A DNA stretch of 64,000 nucleotides from Streptomyces sp. CA-278952 (GCF_028747205.1 NZ_CP112880.1:6200001-6264000); one strand, 5' to 3'; positions 6,818 through 16,051 are shown, numbered from the stretch's first letter. A program made the numbers and translations. The notes: generated by a model from the letters alone, not told the origin.

Positions 6818-9800
6818 ATGTCCTGGCTGTCCAGATTCAGCCTCGCGCAAAGGGCCCTGATCGGGCTGATCTCGATTGTCGCGCTGGTCTTCGGCGCGAT
6901 AGCGATCCCGCAGCTCAAGCAGCAGCTGCTGCCCACCATCGAACTGCCGCTGGTCTCGGTGCTGGCGCCCTACCAGGGTGCGTCTCCCGATGTGGTCGAG
7001 AAGCAGGTCGTCGAGCCGCTGGAGAACTCCCTCAAGGCCGTCGACGGCGTCGAGGGCATCACCTCCACCGCCAGTGAGGGCAACGCCCTCATCATGGCGA
7101 CCTTCGACTTCGGCGACGAGGGCACGAAGCAGCTCGTCGCGGACATCCAGCAGGCGGTGAACCGGGCCCGCGCCCAGCTGCCCGACGGCGTCGACCCGCA
7201 GGTCGTCGCCGGTTCCACGGACGACATCCCGACCGTGGTCCTCGCCGTCACCTCCGACAAGGACCAGCAGGTCCTGGCCGACCAGCTCGACCGCACGGTC
7301 GTCCCGGCCCTGGAGGGCATCGACGGCGTCGGCCAGGTCGCGGTGGACGGCGTGCGGGACCTCCGGGTCTCCGTCGTCCCCGACGACAAGAAGCTCGCCG
7401 AGGCCGGTCTGAACGCGGGCACGCTCGCCCAGGCCCTCCAGGCGGGCGGCGCCACCGTGCCGGCCGGCTCCTTCTCCGAGTCCGGCAAGAGCCGCACCAT
7501 CCAGGTCGGCGGCGCCTACACCTCGCTGAAGCAGATCGAGGACCTCCAGGTCGTCGCCAAGGACCCGGCGGGCGGTGCGCCCGGAAAGCCGGTGCGCCTC
7601 GGCGACGTCGCCGAGGTGAAGCAGGAGCCGTCCGACGCGGTCTCCATCACCCGCACCAACGGCAAGCCGAGCCTCGCCGTGGTGGTGACGATGGACAAGG
7701 ACGGCAGCGCCGTCACCATCTCGGACGCCGTCAAGGACAAGCTCCCCGACCTCCGTAAGGACCTCGGTGAGGGCGCGGAGGTGACGGTCGTCTCCGACCA
7801 GGGCCCCGCCGTCTCCAAGTCGATCTCGGGCCTGACCACGGAGGGCGCGCTCGGCCTGGTCTTCGCGGTCGTCGTGATCCTGGTCTTCCTCGCCTCGATC
7901 CGCTCGACGCTGGTCACCGCGGTCTCCATCCCGCTCTCGATCGTCCTCGCGCTGATCGTCCTCTGGACCCGCGACCTGTCGCTGAACGTGCTCACGCTCG
8001 GCGCGCTCACCATCGCCATCGGCCGGGTCGTCGACGACTCGATCGTGGTCCTGGAGAACATCAAGCGCCACCTCGGCTACGGCGAGGAGCGCCACGCGGC
8101 GATCATCACCGCGGTCAAGGAGGTCGCCGGAGCGGTCACCTCCGCCACGCTCACCACCGTCGCGGTCTTCCTGCCCATCGGGCTGGTCGGCGGCGTGGTC
8201 GGCCAGCTCTTCGGCTCGTTCTCGCTGACCATCACCGCAGCGCTGCTGGCCTCCCTGCTGGTCTCGCTGACCGTCGTTCCGGTGCTGTCGTACTGGTTCC
8301 TGCGCGCGCCCAAGGACACCCCCGAGGACGCGGCGGAGGCCCGCCGCCTCGCCGAGGAGAAGGAAGCGGCCAGCAAGCTCCAGCGGATCTACGTCCCGGT
8401 CCTGCGCTTCGCGACCCGCCGCCGGGTCACCAGCCTCGTCATCGCCGTCGCCGTGCTCCTCGGCACCTTCGGCATGGTCCCGCTGCTGAAGACGAACTTC
8501 CTCGACGCCGGCGAGCAGGAGGTCCTGACCGTCAAGCAGGAGCTGACCCCCGGCACCAGCCTGGAAGCCGCCGATGAGGCGGCCCGCAAGGTCGAGAAGG
8601 TCATCGGGCAGGACAAGGGCGTCAAGGACTACCAGGTCACCGTCGGCTCCTCCGGCTTCCTGGCCGCCTTCGGCGGCGGCACGGGTGCCAACCAGGCCTC
8701 CTACCAGGTCACCCTCAAGGACGCCGCGGACTACGAGGACGCCCAGGACCGCATCGACGAGGCCCTCGGCAAGCTCGACGGCATCGGCGACACCACCATC
8801 GCCGCGGGCGACGGCTTCGGCTCCCAGGATCTGAGCGTCGTGGTCAAGGCCGCCGACGCCGACGTCCTGAAGAAGGCCGCCGAGGCGGTCCGCACCGAGG
8901 TCGACACCATCAAGGACGTCACCGACGTCCAGAGCGACCTGGCGCAGAGCGTCCCGCGCATCTCGGTCACCGCCAACGACAAGGCGGCCGCCGCCGGATT
9001 CGACTCCGCCACGCTGGGCGGCATCGTCGCCGGAGCCGTACGCGGCACGCCGGCCGGCACGGCGACGCTCGACGACACCGAGCGCGACGTCGTCATCCGC
9101 TCGTCCACCCCGGCCGCCACCATGGCCGAGCTGAAGGCCCTGCCGCTGGGCCCGGTCAAGCTCGGTGACATCGCCGACGTGAAGGTCGTCCCCGGCCCGG
9201 TCTCGATGACCCGGATCGACGGACAGCGATCGGCGACGATCACCGCCAAGCCCGTCGGCGACAACACCGGCGCGGTCAGCACCGACCTCACCAAGAAGAT
9301 CGACGCCCTGGACCTCCCGGAGGGCGCCACCGCCACCATCGGCGGCGTCAGCGAGGATCAGAACGAAGCCTTCGCGCAGCTCGGCCTCGCCATGCTGGCG
9401 GCCATCGCGATCGTCTTCATGCTGCTGGTGGCCACGTTCCGGTCGCTCGTCCAGCCGCTGATCCTGCTGGTCTCCGTCCCGTTCGCGGCGACCGGCGCGC
9501 TGGCCCTCCTGCTCATCACGGGCACCCCGCTGGGCGTCCCCGCGATGATCGGCATGCTGATGCTCATCGGCATCGTGGTCACCAACGCGATCGTGCTGAT
9601 CGACCTGATCAACCAGTACCGCGCCCAGGGCCTCGGCATCGTGGAAGCCGTCATCGAGGGCGGCCGCCACCGCTTCCGCCCGATCATCATGACGGCGCTC
9701 GCGACCATCTTCGCCCTGCTCCCGATGGCGCTCGGCGTCACCGGCGAGGGCGGCTTCATCTCGCAGCCGCTGGGCGTCGTGGTGATCGGCGGTCTGATCA

Positions 9801-9967
9801 GCTCCACGCTGCTGACCCTGCTGCTGGTGCCGACGCTGTACGCGATGGTCGAGCTCCGCAAGGAGCGCCGCGCCAAGAAGAAGGCGGCCAAGCGCGCCGC
9901 GAAGACGGGCGTCCCGGACCGGGCGGAGCCGGAGGAGGCCCGCGAGGCCGAGCCGGCGAAGGCCTGA
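6818..9967 (+). CDS. RND-family (HAE1/AcrB-like) efflux permease
   Basis: A 1049-residue inner-membrane pump in the AcrB size class. It starts with a cytoplasmic helix and TM1 (SLAQRALIGLISIVALVFGA), a large external loop, TM2-6, a second large loop and TM8-12, that is, the two-repeat RND plan. The proton-relay pair Asp406-Asp407 lies in GRVVDDSIVVLEN. The C-terminal tail is Lys/Arg/Glu-rich. No periplasmic adaptor or outer-membrane factor gene is present, as expected in a Gram-positive. The purine-rich AGAAGAGAG upstream of ATG 6818 serves as ribosome site. Substrate unknown; a strong hairpin follows the stop. Confidence 0.92.
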   Translation: MSWLSRFSLAQRALIGLISIVALVFGAIAIPQLKQQLLPTIELPLVSVLAPYQGASPDVVEKQVVEPLENSLKAVDGVEGITSTASEGNALIMATFDFGDEGTKQLVADIQQAVNRARAQLPDGVDPQVVAGSTDDIPTVVLAVTSDKDQQVLADQLDRTVVPALEGIDGVGQVAVDGVRDLRVSVVPDDKKLAEAGLNAGTLAQALQAGGATVPAGSFSESGKSRTIQVGGAYTSLKQIEDLQVVAKDPAGGAPGKPVRLGDVAEVKQEPSDAVSITRTNGKPSLAVVVTMDKDGSAVTISDAVKDKLPDLRKDLGEGAEVTVVSDQGPAVSKSISGLTTEGALGLVFAVVVILVFLASIRSTLVTAVSIPLSIVLALIVLWTRDLSLNVLTLGALTIAIGRVVDDSIVVLENIKRHLGYGEERHAAIITAVKEVAGAVTSATLTTVAVFLPIGLVGGVVGQLFGSFSLTITAALLASLLVSLTVVPVLSYWFLRAPKDTPEDAAEARRLAEEKEAASKLQRIYVPVLRFATRRRVTSLVIAVAVLLGTFGMVPLLKTNFLDAGEQEVLTVKQELTPGTSLEAADEAARKVEKVIGQDKGVKDYQVTVGSSGFLAAFGGGTGANQASYQVTLKDAADYEDAQDRIDEALGKLDGIGDTTIAAGDGFGSQDLSVVVKAADADVLKKAAEAVRTEVDTIKDVTDVQSDLAQSVPRISVTANDKAAAAGFDSATLGGIVAGAVRGTPAGTATLDDTERDVVIRSSTPAATMAELKALPLGPVKLGDIADVKVVPGPVSMTRIDGQRSATITAKPVGDNTGAVSTDLTKKIDALDLPEGATATIGGVSEDQNEAFAQLGLAMLAAIAIVFMLLVATFRSLVQPLILLVSVPFAATGALALLLITGTPLGVPAMIGMLMLIGIVVTNAIVLIDLINQYRAQGLGIVEAVIEGGRHRFRPIIMTALATIFALLPMALGVTGEGGFISQPLGVVVIGGLISSTLLTLLLVPTLYAMVELRKERRAKKKAAKRAAKTGVPDRAEPEEAREAEPAKA

Positions 9968-9972
9968 CACGA

Positions 9973-10018
9973 CGGAAGGGGCCTGTCCCACGCACCCGCG
10001 TGGGACAGGCCCCTTCCG
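9973..10018. terminator. Strong bidirectional terminator hairpin
   Basis: A perfect 21-bp stem (9973-9993 with 9998-10018) closes a 4-nt ACCC loop. It lies 6 nt after the efflux pump stop and 10 nt before the stop of the convergent DUF397 gene, so it can end both transcripts. Confidence 0.9.
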
Positions 10019-10028
10019 CGTTTCCCGT

Positions 10029-10223
10029 CTACTTGACCGAGGAGATGAACGCGTCCCAGGCGGTGGCCTGGAGGACGAGTGCGGGTCCGGTGGGGTTCTT
10101 GCTGTCGCGTACGGGGACGGTGCCGGGGAAGTCGTCGCTGATCTCGACGCATTCGCCCCCGTTGGAGTTGCTGTAACTGCTGCTGCGCCAGGTGGCGGTG
10201 CTCAGCTCGGGGGAGTGGGTCAT
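10029..10223 (-). CDS. DUF397 family protein
   Basis: A 64-residue protein with the family signature TWRSSSYSNSNGGECVEI and the later V-RDSKNPTGP and LVLQATAWDAFI. DUF397 proteins are small Streptomyces proteins almost always paired with a DUF5753 XRE regulator; some work as antitoxin-like or developmental partners (for example near whiJ and bldB-type loci). The ATG at 10223 is preceded by GGAGGG 9 nt upstream, and it overlaps the TGA of the regulator gene (ATGA), so translation is coupled. Longer in-frame starts lie inside the regulator gene and are rejected. Confidence 0.9.
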   Translation of the reverse strand: MTHSPELSTATWRSSSYSNSNGGECVEISDDFPGTVPVRDSKNPTGPALVLQATAWDAFISSVK

Positions 10224-11047
10224 GGTCGGTAGCCCTCCATCGCGGTGCGAATCCGTTCCGCTGACTCGTCCAGCGTGAGGGAGTTGGCTCGCAGTACGTC
10301 GTACTGCCGCCGCCACTTCTTCACCGCGACCGGGTCCTCATAGAGGTGGCCGGCCTGGATGCCCTCCTCGTACGCCACACATGTGCCGTCGGGCAGGGTC
10401 AGGAGAGTCAGCGCGCCACCCAGGAGCGAGTGGAGCCCCGCACTGAACGGCATCACCTGAACTTTACTGTCCGGAGTATCCACCTGCTTCAAGAGCGAGG
10501 CCAGTTGCTCGCGCATGCAGGCGGCGCCGCCCATCTGACGTCGCAGTACGGCCTCGTCGATGATCGCCCACCGGAACGGCGGGTTCTCCGAACGTTGCCG
10601 CTCCTGCCGTGACATGCGCGCTGTGACACGTTCCTCCACCTGCTCCGCGCTCAGGTCTTCCTGGCAGCGGAGAAACGTGCGCGCGTACTCCTCCGTCTGC
10701 AACAACCCCGGCAACGCCTGCGCCCCGTACTGCTCTATCACCTCCGCCCGGAACTCGAAGTCCATGTACCGCTGGTACTGGTCCGGGTGGATCTCCCGCC
10801 GGGCCAGCTCGTAGAGCCCGTGGAAGTGCTTGTCCGTCCCGAAGGCGATGTCCAGGCGGCTCGGGATGTCCGGCGGCGGCATCAGCTCCGCCGTCTCGAT
10901 GCGGCCCAGCGTGCTCTTGCTGGAGTTCACGATGCCCGCGAGCTGGACGAGGGACAGGCCCGCCCGCTCGCGGTGGCGGCGCTGCTCGGAGCCGAAGTAA
11001 TGGCGGGCGGACACATAAGGCGTGAGGGGCTGGGGCTTGAACGTCAC
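10220..11047 (-). CDS. XRE-family HTH regulator with DUF5753 C-terminal domain
   Basis: A 275-residue regulator. The N-terminal helix-turn-helix (about 18-75) reads RHRERAGLSLVQLAGIVNSSKSTLGRIETAE. The rest is a DUF5753 domain, marked by QYGAQALPGLLQTEEYAR and QMPFSAGLHSLLGG-like strings. Proteins of this type control morphological development or antibiotic output in Streptomyces and pair with a DUF397 gene. The GTG at 11047 has GAAAGG 8 nt upstream and gives the expected N-terminus. The divergent 99-aa gene at 11197 completes a three-gene cassette. Confidence 0.92.
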   Translation of the reverse strand: MTFKPQPLTPYVSARHYFGSEQRRHRERAGLSLVQLAGIVNSSKSTLGRIETAELMPPPDIPSRLDIAFGTDKHFHGLYELARREIHPDQYQRYMDFEFRAEVIEQYGAQALPGLLQTEEYARTFLRCQEDLSAEQVEERVTARMSRQERQRSENPPFRWAIIDEAVLRRQMGGAACMREQLASLLKQVDTPDSKVQVMPFSAGLHSLLGGALTLLTLPDGTCVAYEEGIQAGHLYEDPVAVKKWRRQYDVLRANSLTLDESAERIRTAMEGYRP

Positions 11048-11196
11048 GGTGCGTGCCTTTCGTGTGTCCCGTTCCCAAGGCCGGGACAGCTGCGCTCTGT
11101 TGAGGTCACGTTCCTCAGGGCGACGATTGCGGCACACACCGTAACCGTCCTTTCGTGCAGTGCACCAGAGGGCCTTCTCCGGAGGTAGCGACCGAG

Positions 11197-11496
11197 ATGA
11201 TGTTCGACGGCAAGGGCCGGGCCCTGCGACTGCTCCCGTGGACCAACGACTTCGGGGGGCCGTGCTGGCTGAGCACCACGGACTCCGACAGTCGCGTCTC
11301 CAGGATGGCGGACGAGCTGGAGGCGTCCATGATCGCCTCGGCCGAGGAAGTGCTGGCCGAGGCGCGGGAGTTGCTGGCGGAGCCCGTGGTGGGGGAACGC
11401 GAGCTGCGGTTCGCGGGCACTCGGCTCGCCGAGTCGCTGGGAGACACCTTGCGGATCGCCGCGAGCCGGGGCGGACGGCTGGAGAACACCGACTGA
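11197..11496 (+). CDS. Small protein divergent from the XRE/DUF397 pair (99 aa)
   Basis: A 99-residue protein beginning MMFDGKGRALRLLPWTNDFG and continuing with a PCWLST segment. CCGGAGG lies 9 nt before the first of two adjacent ATGs (11197 and 11200). The rest is helical and Glu/Ala/Leu-rich (MADELEASMIASAEEVLAEA), with no membrane segment. Similar small proteins are often found divergent from XRE/DUF397 pairs in Streptomyces (recall). Its role is unknown; an anti-regulator or partner role is only a guess based on position. Confidence 0.75.
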   Translation: MMFDGKGRALRLLPWTNDFGGPCWLSTTDSDSRVSRMADELEASMIASAEEVLAEARELLAEPVVGERELRFAGTRLAESLGDTLRIAASRGGRLENTD

Positions 11497-11569
11497 GAGG
11501 CCCCGACCACGAGATCGCAGCCATGGAGATACGGGTCGGCCGCTCCAGCCTCATCGGGTCCGGCAGGCC

Positions 11570-11597
11570 GGCCCGCCGCCGGCGGCGGCGGCGGGCC
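11570..11597. terminator. GC-only bidirectional hairpin
   Basis: GGCCCGCCGCC (11570-11580) and GGCGGCGGGCC (11587-11597) form an 11-bp stem with a 6-nt loop. It lies between the convergent ends of the 99-aa gene and the repeat protein gene and is the only clear terminator candidate there. Confidence 0.55.
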
Positions 11598-11605
11598 GCT
11601 GAACC

Positions 11606-13888
11606 TCAGACCTCCTCCCCGCCCAGCGCCTGAACGATCCGGTGCCACGTCTTCCCGTGCGGGTCGGGGCGGCGGACGCTGAGGGCGACCGTCTCCCGCA
11701 CCAGCCGGGCCCGGGTCTCCTCGGAGGCCTTGTGCAGGAGCGCGGCCAGGTCGTCCGGTTCGAAGCCCTCGGTGGCCCCCGCGAGGACCAGGGCCACCTG
11801 TGCGTGGGTGAGCGAGGAGAGCCGGTCGCCGAAGACCTGGCCCTCGATGCCCCCGCCGTGCATCAGCGCGACGCCGTCCCCGGCCTCCAACGCCCGGTCC
11901 ACGTACGCCTGAAGGGCCTCGCGGTCCTCGACCAGGCGGTACGCGGCGTCCAGGCCCTCGGAGCGGCCGATGTCGAGCATCGCGACGTGGGCCAACGGGG
12001 TGTCGTCGGGCGGCTGGACGGTCAGCAGGCGCGGGTGCTCCTCCAGGTAGGCCCGCGACTCCGTCCAGTCCGCGCACTCCAGCCACTGGGCCAACTGCTC
12101 CTGGAGGATCAGCGGATCGTAGGCGGCGGTCACCCCGTGGGCGAGGACGGAGTCACGGAGCAGGGCGTGCCGCTGCGCACCGTGCGGGTCCAGGACGGCC
12201 AGCTCGTCCAGGGCCGTCGCCGCCTCCTCGCCACCGAGGACCTCGGCGTGCTCGGACCAGAAGTCGCGTGACCGGGGCCAGTTGGGTGCGAACATCCACG
12301 CACCGACGAGGTCCAGCGTCCCCGGCGACAGGGCGAGCCAGTCCGGCACGGGCGTGAAGGTCTCGTCCTCCCAGGCCGTGTGCACCGCCGCGATGTCACC
12401 GTACGAGCGCAGCGCCTGCCGGGCCCGTACGGTCACGGTGTCCGCGCCGACGGTCCTCTCCGCGTCCTCGTCGAGCCAGTTCACCAGCTCGGTCACCCCG
12501 GTCGCGGGCCACGGGTCCGGGCAGCGCAGCAGGAAGGCGCTCCGCTCCACGGCCAGACGCCGGGCGGTCGCCGGTCCGGCCCCGGCGAACTCCTTGACGG
12601 TCTCGTCGAACTCCTCGATCGCCGCCGCGTGCTCGCCGGTACGGGCGAGCGCCCGGGCCAGGCCGTCGAGGGCGGAGACCAGGGCGGCGTCGGGGGCGCC
12701 GGGAGCCTCCAGTGCGAGCGACCGGTGGAGGGCCACCGCCTCCCAGAACGCCTCCACCGCTCCCTCCGCGTCCCCGTTCAGCTCCACGTACGTGCCGAGC
12801 ACCTGGAGGGAGTCGGCCAGATCGGCCAGGACGGCGTCCCCCTGTTCGCGCAGGAGGTCGACGGCCTCCCGCGCCGGGGGCAGGGCCGCCTGCGGGTCGC
12901 CGGTGCCGGCCAGGCTCCGGGCGAGGGTGCGCAGCGCGGCGGCGAGGCCGGGGCGGTAGGCCGCGGGGTGACGGGCGGCCGACTCGCGGCAGAGCGCGAC
13001 GGCTTCCTCCGCCACCCGGAGGCCCGCCCCCGCGTCACCGGCCTTGTTGAGGTGACCGGCCAGACCGTCGAGCGCCGTGGCCAGCTCCGGGCGGAAGGCG
13101 TCCGGTCGCTGCCCGGCGAGCGCGCGGAAGCGGCCGCACGCCTCCTGGGCCGCTTCGACCGCCCCGGAGGCGTCGCTCACGGCCGCGCGGTGGTTGCCGA
13201 GGGCGTGGAGAGCCGCGGCGAGCCGGGGGAGGAAGGCCTCCGGATCCTCCTCGGCCAGGCCCCGGAGAAGGCCGACCGCCTCCTCGGCGTGGGGCACAGC
13301 CTCCACGGCCTCCCCGGCGCCCGCCAGCCGTGCGGCGTAGTTCAGGAGGTACGCGGCGAGCGCCGGGACGGACGCGCCCGGCTGCTCCTCCTCGACCAGC
13401 TCGCGCTGGAGCCGCACGGACTGCTTCGCGAACGGCACGGCGGACGCCCGGTCCCCGGTGTCAGCGACGCGGTCGCCCAGGGCTCCCATGGCCAGGGCCA
13501 GTTCCGCCTGGAAGTCGCCGGGGCGCTTCATGCCGAGTTCGGCGTAGATCCGCGCGGCCTCCTTCGCCGGGGGCAGCGCACCGGTGGGGTCCCCTGCGGC
13601 GGAGAGCAGGTCCGACAGCCGGTGCAGGGCCCCGGCCAGCGCGGGCGGGCCGCCGGCGGGGTCCTCCTCGGCGGCGGCCCGCAGGCCGCGCACCTCTTCG
13701 CGCGCACGTGCCAGCTCCGCACGCGCCAGCTCCGCACGCGCCGACACCTCGGAGGCGGCGTCGTTCTGCCGGACCTCGTGCCCCGCGCCCGCGCCCGCTT
13801 CCATCGCCTCGTCGCCGACGCCCGTCCCACGGTCCTCGTAACCCATACCCGCCCCACCGTTCTCGCCGTTCGTTCCGGTCGGCCTCAT
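11606..13888 (-). CDS. Large tetratricopeptide-like repeat protein (760 aa)
   Basis: A soluble protein whose N-terminal two thirds (about 50-480) is a regular series of helical repeats of roughly 40-50 residues. Each has the pattern LA-AL--L---L-A-GD---A-P-A-EAV-L-R-LA, typical of TPR units in Streptomyces ATPase or CHAT-linked proteins. The C-terminal third (about 490-760) is a non-repetitive acidic alpha region with several Trp residues and no catalytic motif I recognise. The ATG at 13888 is chosen because GGTGAGG stands 4 nt upstream; an in-frame ATG at 13846 is the alternative. No partner gene adjoins it. Probably a protein-interaction scaffold; the function is not known. Confidence 0.8.
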   Translation of the reverse strand: MRPTGTNGENGGAGMGYEDRGTGVGDEAMEAGAGAGHEVRQNDAASEVSARAELARAELARAREEVRGLRAAAEEDPAGGPPALAGALHRLSDLLSAAGDPTGALPPAKEAARIYAELGMKRPGDFQAELALAMGALGDRVADTGDRASAVPFAKQSVRLQRELVEEEQPGASVPALAAYLLNYAARLAGAGEAVEAVPHAEEAVGLLRGLAEEDPEAFLPRLAAALHALGNHRAAVSDASGAVEAAQEACGRFRALAGQRPDAFRPELATALDGLAGHLNKAGDAGAGLRVAEEAVALCRESAARHPAAYRPGLAAALRTLARSLAGTGDPQAALPPAREAVDLLREQGDAVLADLADSLQVLGTYVELNGDAEGAVEAFWEAVALHRSLALEAPGAPDAALVSALDGLARALARTGEHAAAIEEFDETVKEFAGAGPATARRLAVERSAFLLRCPDPWPATGVTELVNWLDEDAERTVGADTVTVRARQALRSYGDIAAVHTAWEDETFTPVPDWLALSPGTLDLVGAWMFAPNWPRSRDFWSEHAEVLGGEEAATALDELAVLDPHGAQRHALLRDSVLAHGVTAAYDPLILQEQLAQWLECADWTESRAYLEEHPRLLTVQPPDDTPLAHVAMLDIGRSEGLDAAYRLVEDREALQAYVDRALEAGDGVALMHGGGIEGQVFGDRLSSLTHAQVALVLAGATEGFEPDDLAALLHKASEETRARLVRETVALSVRRPDPHGKTWHRIVQALGGEEV

Positions 13889-14010
13889 CGGGCCTCACCG
13901 GTCCCGCCCGCGCGAAAAGGCGCTGCGGTGAGTAGCAGCGTAGTTACACGGTGGTGTCATCGGTCGCCGTATGGGAGAACCGACCCGACCGGAACGTTCC
14001 TGCCCGCCCC

Positions 14011-14066
14011 TCCCGACCGGAGCGTCCCGACCGGAGCGTCCCGACCGGAGCGTCTCGGCCGGTGCG
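14011..14066. repeat. Tandem 14-bp minisatellite (four units)
   Basis: The unit TCCCGACCGGAGCG occurs three times without error at 14011, 14025 and 14039. A fourth degenerate copy (TCTCGGCCGGTGCG) runs to 14066. A related half unit (CCCGACCGGAACG) lies just upstream at 13984. The array sits between the nadA terminator and the start region of the repeat-protein gene. Confidence 0.85.
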
Positions 14067-14082
14067 TCCCGGGCGTACGGGA

Positions 14083-14120
14083 AAGCCCCGGCAACGCCGA
14101 CCTGCGGCATACCGGGGCTT
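14083..14120 (-). terminator. nadA terminator hairpin
   Basis: AAGCCCCGG (14083-14091) pairs with CCGGGGCTT (14112-14120). A short inner GCCG/CGGC stem lies within the loop. The hairpin is about 27 nt past the nadA stop on the minus strand. Confidence 0.65.
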
Positions 14121-14146
14121 CTCGGTTCTCGGGGACCCGCGCGGCT

Positions 14147-15325
14147 CTACGGCAGCGCGAGCATCCGCTCCAGCGCGAGCTTGGCGTACTTCTCCGTCTC
14201 CGGGTCGACCTCGATCCGGTTGACCAGCTTGCCCTCGGCCAGCGACTCCAGGGTCCAGACCAGGTGCGGCAGGTCGATGCGGTTCATCGTCGAGCAGAAG
14301 CAGACCGTCTTGTCGAGGAAGACGATCTCCTTGTCCTCCGCGGCGAAACGGTTCGCCAGTCGGCGGACCAGGTTCAGCTCCGTACCGATGGCCCATTTCG
14401 AGCCGGCCGGGGCCGCCTCCAGGGCTTTGATGATGTACTCCGTCGAGCCCACGTAGTCTGCGGCGGCGACGACCTCGTGCTTGCACTCCGGGTGCACCAG
14501 CACGTTGACCCCGGGAATCCGGGCCCGGACGTCCTCGACCGACTCGACCGAGAAGCGGCCGTGGACCGAGCAGTGCCCGCGCCACAGGATCATCTTCGCG
14601 TCGCGCAACTGCTCGGCGGTGAGGCCGCCGTTCGGCTTGTGCGGGTTGTAGAGGACGCAGTCCTCCAGGGTCAGGCCCATGTCCCGCACGGCCGTGTTGC
14701 GGCCCAGGTGCTGGTCGGGGAGGAAGAGGATCTTCTCGCCCTGCTCGAAGGCCCACTCCAGGGCCCGCTTCGCGTTCGACGACGTACAGATCGTGCCGCC
14801 GTGCTTGCCGGTGAAGGCCTTGATGTCGGCGGAGGAGTTCATGTACGAGACGGGCACCACCTGATCGGCGACGCCGGCCTCCGTCAGCACGTCCCAGCAC
14901 TCGGCGACCTGCTCGGCGGTGGCCATGTCGGCCATCGAGCAGCCGGCCGCCAGGTCGGGCAGGACGACCGCCTGGGCGTCCGTGGTCAGGATGTCCGCGG
15001 ACTCCGCCATGAAGTGGACGCCGCAGAAGACGATGTACTCGGCCTCGGGACGCGCGGCCGCGTCGCGGGCCAGCTTGAACGAGTCGCCGGTGACGTCCGC
15101 GAACTGGATGACCTCGTCGCGCTGGTAGTGGTGGCCGAGGACGAACACCTTGTCCCCGAGCTTCTCCTTCGCGGCGCGGGCGCGCTCCACCAGGTCCGGG
15201 TCGGACGGGGAGGGCAGGTCGCCGGGGCATTCGACGCCGCGCTCGCTCCTCGGGTCGGCCTCGCGGCCGAGCAGCAGCAGCGCGAGCGGTGTCGGCTGTA
15301 CGTCCAGGGGCTGGGCCGTGGTCAC
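14147..15325 (-). CDS. nadA: Quinolinate synthase A
   Basis: A 392-residue NadA. It condenses iminoaspartate with dihydroxyacetone phosphate to give quinolinate, the NAD precursor, using an oxygen-sensitive 4Fe-4S cluster. Family motifs are clear: LGHHYQRDEVIQFAD, YIVFCGVHFMAE, LVHPECKHEVVAAAD and VCFCSTMNRIDLPHLVW, which include the three cluster cysteines. The GTG at 15325 (VTTAQPLD) is chosen since AAAGGG is about 9 nt upstream; the GTG three codons earlier (15334) touches that site. nadB and nadC are not adjacent here. It is divergent from an ErpA-type iron-sulfur gene, which could help mature its cluster. Confidence 0.96.
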   Translation of the reverse strand: MTTAQPLDVQPTPLALLLLGREADPRSERGVECPGDLPSPSDPDLVERARAAKEKLGDKVFVLGHHYQRDEVIQFADVTGDSFKLARDAAARPEAEYIVFCGVHFMAESADILTTDAQAVVLPDLAAGCSMADMATAEQVAECWDVLTEAGVADQVVPVSYMNSSADIKAFTGKHGGTICTSSNAKRALEWAFEQGEKILFLPDQHLGRNTAVRDMGLTLEDCVLYNPHKPNGGLTAEQLRDAKMILWRGHCSVHGRFSVESVEDVRARIPGVNVLVHPECKHEVVAAADYVGSTEYIIKALEAAPAGSKWAIGTELNLVRRLANRFAAEDKEIVFLDKTVCFCSTMNRIDLPHLVWTLESLAEGKLVNRIEVDPETEKYAKLALERMLALP

Positions 15326-15413
15326 GTCACGCACCCTTTCTAGTCTGCGAACTCAAGATCACTCCGCGAACCCTCCGCGAAGAGCTTCGGCGAAGTCGCC
15401 TTTTCGTCTATTT

Positions 15414-15465
15414 GACGCTATCTATCATAGCCGCTTCGTGTCACTTTGACGATGCCGATAGCGTC
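15414..15465. promoter_or_regulatory. Split inverted repeat in the nadA/erpA divergent promoter region
   Basis: GACGCTATC (15414-15422) is matched by its exact reverse complement GATAGCGTC (15457-15465). A second short palindrome, GCGTC-N5-GACGC (15461-15475), overlaps the right arm. The sequence is more AT-rich than its surroundings. It could be an operator for NAD or iron-sulfur control, or a looped site; no known consensus is matched. Confidence 0.4.
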
Positions 15466-15599
15466 GATGTGACGCATCCCCCGGGTGGCCCGGTGTGCGA
15501 GCATGAAAAGGAACAGACAAGCGCTTGGCCCGGAATGAATCCGCGGGTCTGGCGGTTGAACCGTCGGCAAGCAGTCCGTACAACCCGGGAGAGAAGCAG

Positions 15600-15956
15600 A
15601 TGTCCGTATCGGACGAGACCACCACCGTGAGCGACGGCATCCTCCTGTCCGACGCCGCCGCCGCCAAGGTCAAGGGCCTGCTGGAGCAGGAAGGCCGCGA
15701 GGACCTGGCGCTGCGCGTCGCCGTTCAGCCCGGCGGTTGCTCGGGCCTGCGTTACCAGCTCTTCTTCGACGAGCGTTCGCTCGACGGTGACGTCGTGAAG
15801 GACTTCGACGGCGTCAAGGTCGTCACCGACCGGATGAGCGCCCCGTATCTGGGCGGCGCCTCCATCGACTTCGTCGACACCATCGAGAAGCAGGGCTTCA
15901 CCATCGACAACCCGAACGCCAGCGGCTCCTGCGCCTGCGGCGACTCCTTCAGCTAA
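15600..15956 (+). CDS. erpA: A-type iron-sulfur cluster carrier / insertion protein (ErpA/HesB family)
   Basis: A 118-residue protein with the three conserved cysteines of A-type carriers: Cys47 in QPGGCSGLRY, and Cys111 and Cys113 in GSCACGDSFS. It delivers 4Fe-4S clusters to apo-enzymes. The ATG at 15600 is preceded by GGGAGAGAAG. In mycobacteria the equivalent gene (Rv2204c) lies near ctaC and adenosine kinase, as here. Divergent from nadA, whose product needs a 4Fe-4S cluster. The symbol follows the usual naming for actinobacterial members; HesB/IscA naming is equally valid. Confidence 0.9.
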   Translation: MSVSDETTTVSDGILLSDAAAAKVKGLLEQEGREDLALRVAVQPGGCSGLRYQLFFDERSLDGDVVKDFDGVKVVTDRMSAPYLGGASIDFVDTIEKQGFTIDNPNASGSCACGDSFS

Positions 15957-15980
15957 ACGCTGAGAGCGGGAACACACGGC

Positions 15981-16024
15981 ATACGGAGGCGGCCCCGGAA
16001 ATCATCCCGGGGCCGCCTCCGTAT
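15981..16024. terminator. Perfect bidirectional terminator
   Basis: An 18-bp perfect stem (15981-15998 with 16007-16024) encloses the loop AAATCATC. It lies between the convergent erpA-type gene and the minus-strand gene ending at 16052. Confidence 0.9.
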
Positions 16025-16051
16025 GTACGTCCGCTCCGCATGCGCGTCCGC

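Noticed and set aside
5732..9991. Open frame of about 1400 codons antisense to the RND pump gene
   Set aside because: It is a by-product of high third-position GC in the sense frame; the translation is low-complexity Asp/Arg/Gly-rich and has no family motif, while the sense strand encodes a complete RND permease.
12380..15343. Nearly 1000-codon plus-strand frame across the repeat protein and nadA genes
   Set aside because: It runs antisense through two good genes and an intergenic terminator; composition is typical of a shadow frame.
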